Part shown: positions 17,318-28,373 of the stretch, piece after piece
Layout: every line of letters starts with the position of its first letter
How positions within the stretch are numbered: the first letter of the stretch is position 1
From: Pseudomonas laurylsulfativorans
GTDB taxonomy: Bacteria; Pseudomonadota; Gammaproteobacteria; Pseudomonadales; Pseudomonadaceae
Length of the DNA: 64,000 nucleotides
Assembly (NCBI RefSeq): GCF_002906155.1
Contig: NZ_MUJK01000004.1
Span: forward strand, 529,349 to 593,348
Direction of reading: 5' to 3'
Made by a program: the position numbers and the translations under genes
Notes under the pieces: model-generated
Told to the model about the DNA's origin: nothing
The model's database searches: none
Seen by the model: the letters and a program-made list of their open reading frames with translations, nothing else

Positions 17318-17339
17318 CGTTGCTGCCAGGGCAACACCC
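17318..17339 (-). promoter_or_regulatory. Enhancer-like 22-bp palindrome, copy 1
   Basis: Minus-strand core TGTTGCCCTGGCAGCA, flanked on its left by GGG, shares 17 of 22 positions with the motif found upstream of the other sigma54 promoters. It is centred about 165 bases upstream of the -12 element at 17155. The proposed role is binding of the SfnR-like activator. Confidence 0.6.
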
Positions 17340-17353
17340 CGGCAGCAGTCCAC

Positions 17354-19816
<2,463 letters not shown>

Positions 19817-20143
19817 GGATAAATTCCTTCCAGACGAATGAAGACCCCTGTAGGAGCCGGCTTGCCGGCGATGGCGGCCTTGAATGCGATGCAAGGCTTG
19901 CGGGCCCCATCGCCGGCAAGCCGGCTCCTACAGCGAATGTGTGGATACCGGAGGCCCGGAAATCAGTGGGTTTTGTGTGGATGCCGGAGGCCCGGAAATC
20001 GATGGGTTCTGCATGGATATCGGTGGCCCGGATATCGATGTCCCCTGTAGGAGCTGGCTTGCCAGCGATGACGGCCTCAAGTGCGATGCAAGGCTCGCGG
20101 GCCCCATCGCCGGCAGCCGGCACCTACAGGGGAAAGTTTCAGG
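19817..20143. repeat. Spacer between two receptor genes: two REP pairs and a 36-bp tandem triplicate
   Basis: REP pairs occupy 19847-19933 and 20044-20130. Between them (19941-20048) a 36-bp unit beginning GTGGATACCGGAGGCCCGGA is repeated three times, with starts at 19941, 19977 and 20013; the third copy is more diverged. No promoter element was recognised, so the downstream receptor may be expressed by read-through. Confidence 0.75.
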
Positions 20144-22414
20144 TCAGAAGCGGCTGGTCACGCTCAGGCCGACGGTACGCGGGTCGCCGTAGGTGATGAC
20201 GTATTGGCCCAGTGTCCCGTTCGGACGACCGTGGACCTGATAGCGACGGTCGGTGACGTTGTTCACGAAACCGGTGACGCTGAGTTTTTCATCCGGGCTG
20301 TACCAGGTCAGGCGAGTATTGGCCAAGGTGTAATGCGGTTGGCTGAGGGTCTTGTCAGCACTGCTCTGGCGATCGGCGAGGAAGTATTCCTTGTCGCGAA
20401 AACTCACATCGCCGCCAGCCACCAGCTTGCCACCGACTTCCAACGGGAACGTGTAATCGGCGCCGAGCGCGACCACGTTGCGCGGAGAGCGTACGAAGCT
20501 GTTGCCGCTGTAATCACCCGTGACGACCCCGGTGTTGGGGTTGGTGTTCTTGAAGTCGGTGTATTCGGTGTCGAGGAACGATACTGCGGCACGCAGATGC
20601 AGGTAATCAGTCGGCTGGGCTTCGAGTTCCAGTTCGGCACCCTTGACCGTACCCTTGGCGCCGTTGGTCAATGCGGTGGTCAGCACCCCGTTGTTGACCG
20701 TCAGCAGGTTCACCTGAATATCCGAATAGTCGTAGTAGAAGATGTTGGCGTTGGCGGTCAGGCGATGATCGAACCACTCGGATTTGAGGCCGAGTTCGTA
20801 GGCGTCGAGTTGTTCCGGGTCGACCGTGGTCAGCTGAGAAAGGCTGGTGGACAGGCCGGTGTTGAAACCGCCAGAGCGGAAACCGTGGGCATAGCGAAAG
20901 AACACGCGCAGGTTGTCGTTGATCCGGTACTCGGGCGTCAGGTCATAGGTCCAGGCTTCCCAGGTCTTGTCTTCCTGGCGATTGCCGTTGGTGCCGACGC
21001 CACGCAGCGGCACCAGCGGGCCGTCGGCCGTGATGCGGGTCAGTTGCGTCAGGTCGAGGTCGATGTCTTTCTTTTCCTGGGTCCAGCGCAGGCCGCCAGT
21101 CACGCTGAAATCTTCGGTGAAGTCGTAGGTCAGGTTGCCGAACAGCGCGTAGCTGTCGGTCTTGTGGTCATAGCTCAGATCACGAAAGTCGGTGACGCCG
21201 CCAATCTGGTTGGAACCGGTGCCGTTAGGTGTCGGGCCAGGTGTGACGATGCGCTGCGCAGAGCTGTCGAGGTCTTCGTGGAAGTAATGCGCGCCCAGCA
21301 GCCAGCGCAGGGTTTCCTGCTGCGGCGATGCCAGGCGCAGTTCCTGGGAGTATTGAGCGTATTTGTTGTCGGTAATCGCTGCGCCGTTGACTTCAAACGG
21401 CGTGTAGTCGGCGTCGCTGGTCGACTGATTGCGAATGTAGTCATAGGCACTGATGGAGGTCAGGGTGTAGTCACCCAGGTGCCAGTTCAGGGTCAGCGAA
21501 GTGCCATCGTGATTGAGCTTGGAGTCTTCATTGACATTGATTGCGATATCGCGCCCGCGAGGCCTTTCGAAGCCGACGTTGTAGTAACGCCCGACCGCGA
21601 GCGAGCCGTTGCTGCCATCGCCTTTGAATTCGCGGCTGTGGACCTTGAGCAGTGCCTCAAGATCATCATTGACCTGGGCAAGGAACTGCAGGCGTACGGC
21701 TTTCTTGTTGACGTCGCCATAGGTGTTGTCGTCCACCAGGTTCTTCTGGAAGCCGTCACGCTCTTCGGAATACAGCGCGACCCGCGCTGCGAGTTTCTCA
21801 TCCACCAGCGCTCCCCCCAGGGCGCCGCTGACGATGCGTTCGTTCTTGGTGCCAAACCCGATCGTGCCGAAGCCGTCCGTGTCGAAGGTCGGTTTTTTGG
21901 AGATGACATTCACCGCGCCCGCGGTGGTGTTCTTGCCGTACAGCGTGCCTTGCGGACCCCGCAGGATTTCGATGCGCTCGAGGTCGAACAACGGTCCGCC
22001 ACCGGCAACCGGTGCATTGAGGTAGACGTCATCGGCGTAGATCCCCACCGGGAAAACGGTGGCTGCGCCCGTATCACCCGTACCGAGACCACGGATGTAC
22101 CAACGCGGCCGGCCATCGCCGTCCGGGTTTTTTGCCGAGGTATTGGGAACGAATGTCGTGATGTCACCCATGTTGCGCACGCCATCGGCGACCAGACTGG
22201 TGCCCTGTATCGCTGACACCGCCACCGGAATCTCTTGCAGGGTTTCTTCCCGGTGTTGAGCGGTGACGGTGACGGTCTTGAGTGAAGGCTCGGTAGCGGT
22301 TTTGCTGCTGTCGACCTCGGTGGATTCTGCCGCCAGCAATCCCTCGCTGACGCCGCCCCCGGCGAGCAACAACGTTAGCCAGATACTTTTGGTGATTGGA
22401 TTAAGTTTATGCAT
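20144..22414 (-). CDS. TonB-dependent outer-membrane receptor
   Basis: The 756-residue receptor has a signal peptide ending near LLAAE and a TonB box-like segment KTVTVTAQHREETLQEIPVAVS. Its plug carries RWYIRGLGTGDTGAATVFPVG and IEILRGPQGTLYGKNTTAGAVNVISKKP, and the barrel ends in VTSRF. This PQGTLYGKN plug type is common among receptors for non-siderophore substrates. It starts 40 bases from a near-perfect sigma54 promoter (22454-22468), which ties it to the sulfur regulon. The ligand is unknown; an aryl or alkyl organosulfur compound is the working idea. Confidence 0.87.
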   Translation of the reverse strand: MHKLNPITKSIWLTLLLAGGGVSEGLLAAESTEVDSSKTATEPSLKTVTVTAQHREETLQEIPVAVSAIQGTSLVADGVRNMGDITTFVPNTSAKNPDGDGRPRWYIRGLGTGDTGAATVFPVGIYADDVYLNAPVAGGGPLFDLERIEILRGPQGTLYGKNTTAGAVNVISKKPTFDTDGFGTIGFGTKNERIVSGALGGALVDEKLAARVALYSEERDGFQKNLVDDNTYGDVNKKAVRLQFLAQVNDDLEALLKVHSREFKGDGSNGSLAVGRYYNVGFERPRGRDIAINVNEDSKLNHDGTSLTLNWHLGDYTLTSISAYDYIRNQSTSDADYTPFEVNGAAITDNKYAQYSQELRLASPQQETLRWLLGAHYFHEDLDSSAQRIVTPGPTPNGTGSNQIGGVTDFRDLSYDHKTDSYALFGNLTYDFTEDFSVTGGLRWTQEKKDIDLDLTQLTRITADGPLVPLRGVGTNGNRQEDKTWEAWTYDLTPEYRINDNLRVFFRYAHGFRSGGFNTGLSTSLSQLTTVDPEQLDAYELGLKSEWFDHRLTANANIFYYDYSDIQVNLLTVNNGVLTTALTNGAKGTVKGAELELEAQPTDYLHLRAAVSFLDTEYTDFKNTNPNTGVVTGDYSGNSFVRSPRNVVALGADYTFPLEVGGKLVAGGDVSFRDKEYFLADRQSSADKTLSQPHYTLANTRLTWYSPDEKLSVTGFVNNVTDRRYQVHGRPNGTLGQYVITYGDPRTVGLSVTSRF

Positions 22415-22453
22415 TTGAGTCTCCCCCGATAAAGTTTCACTAGAGGGGCTTGA

Positions 22454-22468
22454 GCAGAGATCGTGCCA
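22454..22468 (-). promoter_or_regulatory. Sigma54 (-24/-12) promoter of the two receptor genes
   Basis: Minus strand TGGCACGATCTCTGC matches TGGCACG-N4-TTGC at 10 of 11 positions with exact spacing. Predicted start near 22442, about 28 bases from the ATG at 22414. Confidence 0.85.
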
Positions 22469-22625
22469 ATTGCTTTTTTTTGCGCGGTTAGTTTTATCAA
22501 GATGTTGAAAACAAAGGATTTATTAAGTGCGTAAGTTGTACGTTTAGCCGAATTTTTATGAGTTTGTTAGTTGGATCCAGTCTGCTGGGAAGTGCCTGTC
22601 AGGTATTCGGCAGAAGTTGCTTGGC

Positions 22626-22647
22626 GGGTGTTGCTGGAGCAGCAGGC
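22626..22647 (+). promoter_or_regulatory. Enhancer-like 22-bp palindrome, copy 2
   Basis: Core TGTTGCTGGAGCAGCA preceded by GGG. It lies about 175 bases upstream of the -12 element at 22454 and shares 18 of 22 positions with the copy at 26294. Confidence 0.65.
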
Positions 22648-22813
22648 GGAACGGAGGAAAGTGTTGCCAGGCCAGCAATTCGTTGGCCTTGTGGACGCCT
22701 TCGCCAGCAAGCCGGCTCCTACAGTGTTTGTGTTAAATCATCCTTCTACTTCAACGCAAAACCTGTAGGAGCCGGCTTGCCGGCGATGGCGTCTTCACAG
22801 GCGCTGAAAAACC

Positions 22814-23872
22814 TCAAACTGCCAATCGGGACGTGGAGCCAATGACCTTTTCCAACACGCTGAAATCGATCCAGTCGCGCACATCGAAACGCCGCGGAAT
22901 AAAGTCCCAGCGATGCAGGAAATCAGTGAAATCCTGCAATGCTTCAATGGATCGTGCATCCAGCGTCGTGCGCAAGCGACGATGAGCGTCTTCGCCGTAC
23001 GCCGCGGCGACCCAGTACTCGCTGGTGTTGAGTTCCCGTGCGAGAAAACGCCGGGTTTCGTCTGGATTGGCCCATGCCCATTGCTCGGTGCGCAGCACGG
23101 TATCAACGATGTTCACACTGGCGTCGAAATGCTCGTGCAGCAGGTGGGTGTCGACGGTCAGGGTCCGTGGCGTGCCGTTGTTCGAGCGGATCAGCGGGTC
23201 GGGGTGAGAGCCGGTATCGACGACCACCTGCAATCCGAACTCGTTGGCCAGGTGCACGGCGTGCGCGCCCTTGAGAAAAATCGCATCGATGTCGCCACGC
23301 AACAAGCCGATCAGTTCATTGTTGCGACGGCTGACGCGCGTGACATCGAGGCTGACTTCCGACCCGTAGACGTGCTGTTTTTGATCGTCGCTGTAGGTGC
23401 CGCCATAGGGGTAGTCCACCAACTCGACATCAGACACCTCCAGGCCTTCGAGCTTGAGGGCGTTTTCCAGGCCGCGCAGGGCCTGGGCGCGAGTGAAGTC
23501 GATCTGCACGTTGGCCCATTTTGGCAACCCGAAGCGGCGGTTCTTCAGGTCGCGAATGCTCTTCACACCGGATTCCGCGGTGGTCAGGATCAGCTGCACC
23601 TCGTCGCTCCAGGACAGCCCCAGCACCCGGGTCTGTACGCCGCTGGCATAGGCCCAGATGGCCGGGATGTTGCCGCCGTGACGTACCGAGTTTTTCAGGT
23701 GATGGTCGTAATGGGCTTCGCGAACTTCCCGCTCACTGGACTCGCGCAGGGATTGGATATTCGTGCCGAACGGCGCAAAGGCTTGCGCCAGTCGACCGGA
23801 TTGCACGGCGATGCCAAGCCCCGTGGGAACAGGGCTATGGGTGTACCAAAGCGTATCGAGTGGTTTGCTCAT
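22814..23872 (-). CDS. DszB-like desulfinase paralogue with Ser in place of the catalytic Cys
   Basis: The 352-residue protein has the periplasmic-binding-protein fold but no signal peptide, so it is cytoplasmic. It aligns by eye with DszB (2'-hydroxybiphenyl-2-sulfinate desulfinase). DszB uses Cys27, His60 and Arg70 (NCPVP; His then Arg ten residues later in RFGGEIP). Here the matching blocks are THSPVP and HYDHHLKNSVRHGGNIP: Ser13 replaces the Cys, while His54 and Arg64 are kept. It is close to the neighbour at 23909 (shared FTRAQALRGLENALKLEGL). It may be an inactive or altered-chemistry partner, a sulfinate-binding protein, or an enzyme using Ser. It is last in an operon LLM monooxygenase, DszB-like, DszB-like. 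GAAGGA precedes the ATG. Confidence 0.75.
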   Translation of the reverse strand: MSKPLDTLWYTHSPVPTGLGIAVQSGRLAQAFAPFGTNIQSLRESSEREVREAHYDHHLKNSVRHGGNIPAIWAYASGVQTRVLGLSWSDEVQLILTTAESGVKSIRDLKNRRFGLPKWANVQIDFTRAQALRGLENALKLEGLEVSDVELVDYPYGGTYSDDQKQHVYGSEVSLDVTRVSRRNNELIGLLRGDIDAIFLKGAHAVHLANEFGLQVVVDTGSHPDPLIRSNNGTPRTLTVDTHLLHEHFDASVNIVDTVLRTEQWAWANPDETRRFLARELNTSEYWVAAAYGEDAHRRLRTTLDARSIEALQDFTDFLHRWDFIPRRFDVRDWIDFSVLEKVIGSTSRLAV

Positions 23873-23908
23873 AAAGTCCTTCAGTGCCGATCCATGAAAC
23901 CTGGCGGG

Positions 23909-24961
23909 TTAGCCTGCCAGTGCGGTAGGTGTTTGCAGCAACGCGTCCAGCGGACGAGGATCGATCCAGTCGCGCACGTCGAAGCTTTTCGGGATGAAGC
24001 GCCAGCGATGCAGGAAGTGTGTGAAGTCCTGCAGGGCGTCGATGGCCTGCTCATCCAGTTCGGTGCGCAAGCGCAGATGAGCATCGTTGCCATAGGCGGC
24101 GCTGACCCAGTATTCGCTACTGTTGGTTTCCCGGGCCAGGTAGCGGCGGGTGTCTTCCGGATGGGTGTGGGCCCAATGTTCGGCGCGTCGTACGGAGTCG
24201 AGAATGCCGGTGGCGACATCGAAGTGGTTATCCAGCAGGTTCAGGTCCACGGCCAGCGTGCGCGGGGTGCCATTGTTGCTGCGAATCAGGGGCTCGGGGT
24301 GCGAGCCGGTGTCGATGACGGTATGCAGGCCAAACTCATGGGCCTGCCGGGCGGCGCTGGCGCCCTTGAGGAAGATTGCATCGACCTCGCCGCGCAGCAA
24401 ACCCACCAACTCCAGGTTGCGTCCCTCAACCCGCTGCGTACTGACCGGCGTGCCGTTTACGGTGCTGACCTGTGGATCACTGAACGTGCCTTCATAGCGA
24501 AAGTTCACAAGCTGCACGTCGCCGACCTGCAGGCCTTCCAGTTTCAGGGCGTTTTCCAGCCCGCGCAGGGCCTGGGCGCGCGTAAAGTCGATTTGCGCGC
24601 CAGCCCAGTCGGGCAAGCCGAAACGGCGTCCCTTGAGGTCCTTGACGGATTTGATGCCGCTGTCGGGAAGGGTCAGGATCAGTTGCACTTCATCGGCCCA
24701 GGACAGGCCAATGACCCGGGTTTCCCGGCCTTGGGCCCTGGCCCAGATGGCCGGGATGTTGCCGCCGTGGCGTACCGAGTTGCGCAGGGTGTGATCGAAG
24801 TGCGATTCACGCACGGCCTTGTCGGTGGATTCGCGCAGCGATTGCACTTGCGTGCCCAACGCGCCGACGGTGTCTTGCAGCCAGCCTTTTTGCACGGCGA
24901 TGCCCAGCCCGGTGGGGACCGGGCAGCGGGTGTACCAAAGGGTGTCCAGAGGTTGAGTCAT
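23909..24961 (-). CDS. DszB-like desulfinase
   Basis: The 350-residue cytoplasmic protein keeps all three DszB active-site positions: Cys13 in TRCPVPTG, His54 and Arg64 (HFDHTLRNSVRHGGNIP). DszB-family enzymes hydrolyse an aryl sulfinate to release sulfite. The lack of a signal peptide argues against a transport binding protein, the usual automatic label for this fold. It is preceded by a luciferase-type monooxygenase gene (20 bases away) that could make the sulfinate, and followed by a Ser-variant paralogue. The ATG at 24961 is preferred; a TTG one codon earlier is possible. Confidence 0.8.
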   Translation of the reverse strand: MTQPLDTLWYTRCPVPTGLGIAVQKGWLQDTVGALGTQVQSLRESTDKAVRESHFDHTLRNSVRHGGNIPAIWARAQGRETRVIGLSWADEVQLILTLPDSGIKSVKDLKGRRFGLPDWAGAQIDFTRAQALRGLENALKLEGLQVGDVQLVNFRYEGTFSDPQVSTVNGTPVSTQRVEGRNLELVGLLRGEVDAIFLKGASAARQAHEFGLHTVIDTGSHPEPLIRSNNGTPRTLAVDLNLLDNHFDVATGILDSVRRAEHWAHTHPEDTRRYLARETNSSEYWVSAAYGNDAHLRLRTELDEQAIDALQDFTHFLHRWRFIPKSFDVRDWIDPRPLDALLQTPTALAG

Positions 24962-24981
24962 CAATGATTCTCCCGCAGCGC

Positions 24982-26142
24982 TCAGGCGCTGGCCTTCAAA
25001 TGAGTTGCCGGTTGTACGGCAGGGCGTTGGTGCACCAGCGGCAGAACCTCCTGGCCGATGCGCAGGGCTTCTTCCAAGTGTGGGTTACCCGCCAGGATGA
25101 AGGTCGAAAATCCAGCGTCGCGGTACTCCACCAGGCGTTCGGCGATGTTCTGGTGGCTACCCACCAGGCCCACGGTTGGCCCCGGTTTGGCTTTGGCGAA
25201 ACCGGCCCACAGGTTTGGACCGATGATCAAGTCGTCGAAGCGGTCGATGTTCTGGTGGTAGGCGGTTTGCCGTGCGCCACCCACCGAATCCGAACCACTG
25301 GTAAAGCCTTTGGCGAGCGTACTGCTCTGGCCTTCGAGCTTGTCGAACTGGCGACGCAAATCTTTCCATGCCAGCTCTTCGGTTTCCCGGGCGAACAGGT
25401 CGACCCTGAGACCGAAACGCACGCTGCGCCCCTGTTTGTCTGCCAGTTCGCGCACCCGTTCGATATGCGGCTTGAGCTTGTCGATCGGCTCGGCCCAGTT
25501 CAGGTAAACGTCTGCGTGTCTTGCGGCCACATCCAGGGCGGCGTCGGAAAATCCGGAAAAGTACACACCGGGTTTGCGCTCGTTATGCAGGCCGTGGGGC
25601 AGAGCGCCGTTCTCCAGTTGATAGATATCGCCGTCGTAGGAAAAACGCTCGTTCTGCCAAAGGCCCTGGATGATGTCGAGGAATTCACCGGTACGCTTGT
25701 AGCGCAGGTCATGTTCGAGGAAATCACCGTTGGCTCGCTGACTGGCCGGGTTGCCACCGGTGATGATGTTCCACTCCAGGCGACCGCGGCTGAGGTTTTG
25801 CAGGATGGCTGCTTGTTGTGCGGCGTAGGCCGGCAAGGTCCAGGTGGCCTGGAACGCGATCAGGAATTTGATGCGGCGGGTTTCACGGGCCAAGGCCGCT
25901 GCGGCAATCCAAGGCTCCGGGCCGGTGGGCAACAAGGCACCTTCAAAACCGGCCAGCTCCGCGGCTTTGGCCACTTGAGCGATGTAGTCGATGTAGGTGA
26001 AGTCGTCCGGCTCGCCGTTGGGCAAACGCCCTGGTGCGATGTTGCCGGGACGATAGTGAGGATTGCCGCGGTTGTGTTTGTCCGTGGTCAGTTGCGGACC
26101 GTCGGTGCCCAGTGGCAGGCGCCAGAAAAATTCAGTGCTCAT
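24982..26142 (-). CDS. FMNH2-dependent monooxygenase, SsuD/DszA-like luciferase family
   Basis: The 386-residue bacterial luciferase-like monooxygenase shows the SsuD pattern: GALLPTGPEPWIAAAALARETRRIKFLIAF, WNIITGGNPASQRANGD, and the C-terminal IIGPNLWAGF, VGLVGSHQNIAERLVEY and FILAGNPHLEEALRIG. These enzymes use reduced FMN and oxygen to cleave C-S bonds of sulfonates or to oxidise sulfones to sulfinates. First gene of its operon, with a sigma54 promoter at 26208-26222. AGGAGC lies five bases before the ATG at 26142. In this setting it probably feeds the two DszB-like proteins encoded downstream. Substrate is not known. Confidence 0.85.
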   Translation of the reverse strand: MSTEFFWRLPLGTDGPQLTTDKHNRGNPHYRPGNIAPGRLPNGEPDDFTYIDYIAQVAKAAELAGFEGALLPTGPEPWIAAAALARETRRIKFLIAFQATWTLPAYAAQQAAILQNLSRGRLEWNIITGGNPASQRANGDFLEHDLRYKRTGEFLDIIQGLWQNERFSYDGDIYQLENGALPHGLHNERKPGVYFSGFSDAALDVAARHADVYLNWAEPIDKLKPHIERVRELADKQGRSVRFGLRVDLFARETEELAWKDLRRQFDKLEGQSSTLAKGFTSGSDSVGGARQTAYHQNIDRFDDLIIGPNLWAGFAKAKPGPTVGLVGSHQNIAERLVEYRDAGFSTFILAGNPHLEEALRIGQEVLPLVHQRPAVQPATHLKASA

Positions 26143-26207
26143 GGGTTGCTCCTGATTCAAGTAAGCGGTACGCCGCGCAGGTGCGAGGATGTCTTGTCAG
26201 GGGGATT

Positions 26208-26222
26208 GCAACGGATATGCCA
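26208..26222 (-). promoter_or_regulatory. Sigma54 (-24/-12) promoter of the LLM-DszB-DszB operon
   Basis: Minus strand TGGCATATCCGTTGC: GG and GC at exact spacing, TTGC intact, 9 of 11 consensus positions. Predicted start near 26196, 54 bases before the ATG at 26142. Confidence 0.75.
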
Positions 26223-26293
26223 TGCTCGGCCCCGTGGATTTTGGCCAACAGGGCCGGGCGTTTGGTGGGGGCGGTAAGTGATTGCCCGCTCCG

Positions 26294-26315
26294 GGGTGTT
26301 TCTGTAGCAGCACCC
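26294..26315 (+). promoter_or_regulatory. Enhancer-like 22-bp palindrome, copy 3
   Basis: GGGTG at the left and CACCC at the right enclose a CTGTAGCAG centre; core TGTTTCTGTAGCAGCA. About 90 bases upstream of the -12 element at 26208. This copy has the most symmetric ends. Confidence 0.65.
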
Positions 26316-26366
26316 CGTCAGCAATGATTGCTCGGGGTGCAGCAAGGGGGGGCATCGCACGCGTTT

Positions 26367-26452
26367 CTGTAGGAGCCGGCTTGCTGGCGATGAGGCCGCT
26401 GGATTTCGCGCGATCTTGAGGGCGCCATCGCTGGCAAGCCAGCTCCTACAGG
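26367..26452. repeat. Inverted REP pair
   Basis: CTGTAGGAGCCGGCTTGCTG faces its inverse; downstream of the exporter gene at 26505. A truncated third element lies at about 26473-26500. Confidence 0.8.
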
Positions 26453-26504
26453 TCCGCGTTGTGAATCCGATTTTGTAGGCGCCGGCCGGCGATGGCGGTC
26501 TTGA

Positions 26505-28373
26505 TTACGCCGGTGCTGTGGCGATGATGTCGTCAATCGAGGCACCCGCTTCGGCACTGCGCAGGTACGTCTGGTACAACGCCGCATAGGCGCCATCCTG
26601 ATCGATCAATTGGCTGTGAGGGCCTTGTTCGACCAGCCGACCGTGGCGGATGACCGCAATGCGATCGGCATCGCGGATGGTTGCCAGGTGGTGGGCGATG
26701 ATGATGGCCGTGCGACCTTCGCATAATCGGCGAAACGCACGCTGGATGCGGCGCTCGGTATGGATGTCGACGGCCGAGGTCGCTTCGTCCAGGACCAGTA
26801 CCGCCGGGTCCGCAAGGTAGGCGCGCACCAGGCAGACCAATTGCCGCTGGCCATGGCTCAGGTGTCCGCCCAGTGGTCCGACTTCGGTTTGGTATTGATG
26901 CGGCAACCGCTCCAGCACTTCGTCCGCGCCCAACTCCCTGGCGGCGGCGATCAGACTCGCGTCGTCGGCGTCGGGAGAGGCCAAGCGCAGGTTGTCGAGA
27001 ATGCTGCCGCTGAACAGCACGTTGTCCTGCAGGACAACGCCGACGTTACGTCGCAATGCTTGCTGGGTGAGGTCACGGATATCGATGCCATCCAGTCTCA
27101 CCGCCCCCGATTGCACTTCGTAAAAACGCGTGAGCAATTGCACCAGGGTGCTTTTCCCGTGACCCGATGGCCCGACGATCGCCAGCACTTCACCGGCACG
27201 AATGTGCAGGTCCAGGTCATCGATGACCGGCGAAGGGCTGTCGGCGTTGTAGGCAAACCGCACGCGCTCGAAACTCACGTCCCCTCGGGCTTTGTCGAGG
27301 CTGCGTGGCGTGGCGCTGTCGCTGATCTCCGGTCGGGTGTCGAGCAACAGGAAGATCCGTTGAGCCGAGGCCGAACCGGTGGCGTAGCGCTCGAACAGGT
27401 CCGACAGCTCCTGCAATGGCCCGAGGAACAGGAATACATAAAACAAACTCTCGGCGATCTGGCCAACGGTCACGTCTGCCTGCGCCAGGCCATAAGCCCC
27501 CACCAGCAACAGCACTGCCATGCCGGCCGAGCTGAGCAGGGCGGTGAACGGCGCGAACCAGCTTGATCGCAGGCTGCCGCGGATCAGCGCGTGGTTGAAA
27601 TCATCCAGCAGACCGCGATAGCGCCGCAGGTTCGGCGCTTGCTGAGCGCACTGCTGCAACATGCGCGCGCCGCTCACGCTCTCCACCAGATGCGCAGTGA
27701 AGCGGCTGCGGTTCTCTGCGACCTTGGCCCAGTTACGTTGGGAGATACGCTTGAAACCCCAGGTCGCCAGCACCAGCAAGGGCACGGTGGCGGCGAGGCT
27801 CAGAAAGAACCGCGGCTCGATACGCCACAACATCACCGAAGCCAGCCCGCACCGTAGCAAGGCGCCCAGAAGCTCAGGTGGGCCTTGTATCACCAGGGGT
27901 TCAAGGGCATCGACATCACGGTCGACACGAGAAATGATCCGCCCGGCCTTGGTCCGGTCGAAGTAGCTGACGCTCAACCCCTGGACATGCGCAAACACCT
28001 GCACTCTCAGGTTGTTGAGCACCCGGATTGCCGCACTGCCGGCTATGAACTGCGAGACCCCGGCAAGCAGAAACCGCCCGAGCCAACTGGCCGCCAACCC
28101 CAGGCCGAGCCAGAGTACGAGGCGCTCATCGAGCAGCCAGTGATCGTTCTGTTGAATCAGCCCGCGGTCAAGCAATTCACGGACGAACCAGGGCCGCAGG
28201 AACACGGTCAACACCAGCAATAACTCAATGCCGATGACCCCGGCGATATGCCGGCGTATGGGTTTCAGCAGCGGCAGAAGACGACTGAACATGCTGCGGT
28301 CCAAGGCCTTCCTGGCCAGCATTTCTTCAATTTCGATATCGCTCAGGGCCTTGCCGGCGATTGGGTTAGCCAT
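26505..28373 (-). CDS. ABC exporter subunit with catalytic ATPase site (heterodimer partner)
   Basis: The 622-residue half-transporter has an N-terminal six-helix exporter domain (about 30-330) followed by an ATPase with Walker A GPSGHGKST, Walker B VLVLDEATSAVD (catalytic Glu present) and H-loop AHHLAT. The signature is LSHGQ instead of LSGGQ. That degenerate signature would meet the degenerate Walker B of the partner encoded upstream, the arrangement of asymmetric heterodimeric exporters such as TM287/288. The start overlaps the partner's stop by 8 bases. A role in exporting sulfur-free aromatic products or toxic intermediates is only inferred from context. Confidence 0.87.
   Translation of the reverse strand: MANPIAGKALSDIEIEEMLARKALDRSMFSRLLPLLKPIRRHIAGVIGIELLLVLTVFLRPWFVRELLDRGLIQQNDHWLLDERLVLWLGLGLAASWLGRFLLAGVSQFIAGSAAIRVLNNLRVQVFAHVQGLSVSYFDRTKAGRIISRVDRDVDALEPLVIQGPPELLGALLRCGLASVMLWRIEPRFFLSLAATVPLLVLATWGFKRISQRNWAKVAENRSRFTAHLVESVSGARMLQQCAQQAPNLRRYRGLLDDFNHALIRGSLRSSWFAPFTALLSSAGMAVLLLVGAYGLAQADVTVGQIAESLFYVFLFLGPLQELSDLFERYATGSASAQRIFLLLDTRPEISDSATPRSLDKARGDVSFERVRFAYNADSPSPVIDDLDLHIRAGEVLAIVGPSGHGKSTLVQLLTRFYEVQSGAVRLDGIDIRDLTQQALRRNVGVVLQDNVLFSGSILDNLRLASPDADDASLIAAARELGADEVLERLPHQYQTEVGPLGGHLSHGQRQLVCLVRAYLADPAVLVLDEATSAVDIHTERRIQRAFRRLCEGRTAIIIAHHLATIRDADRIAVIRHGRLVEQGPHSQLIDQDGAYAALYQTYLRSAEAGASIDDIIATAPA

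Larger units (their letters stand above)
22415..22813. promoter_or_regulatory. Regulatory spacer upstream of the receptor gene
   Basis: This 399-base gap contains the sigma54 element (22454-22468), an AT-rich stretch (about 22475-22565) that could bend or bind IHF, the enhancer-like palindrome (22626-22647), and two REPs facing each other (about 22701-22724 and 22762-22790) close to the end of the desulfinase-like gene. No coding sequence was seen. Confidence 0.7.
26143..26504. promoter_or_regulatory. Regulatory spacer upstream of the LLM-DszB operon, with REPs
   Basis: The 362-base gap contains the sigma54 element (26208-26222), the enhancer-like palindrome (26294-26315), a further small palindrome AGCAATGATTGCT (about 26320-26332), a REP pair (26367-26452) and a truncated REP (about 26473-26500). 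No gene was seen. Confidence 0.7.
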
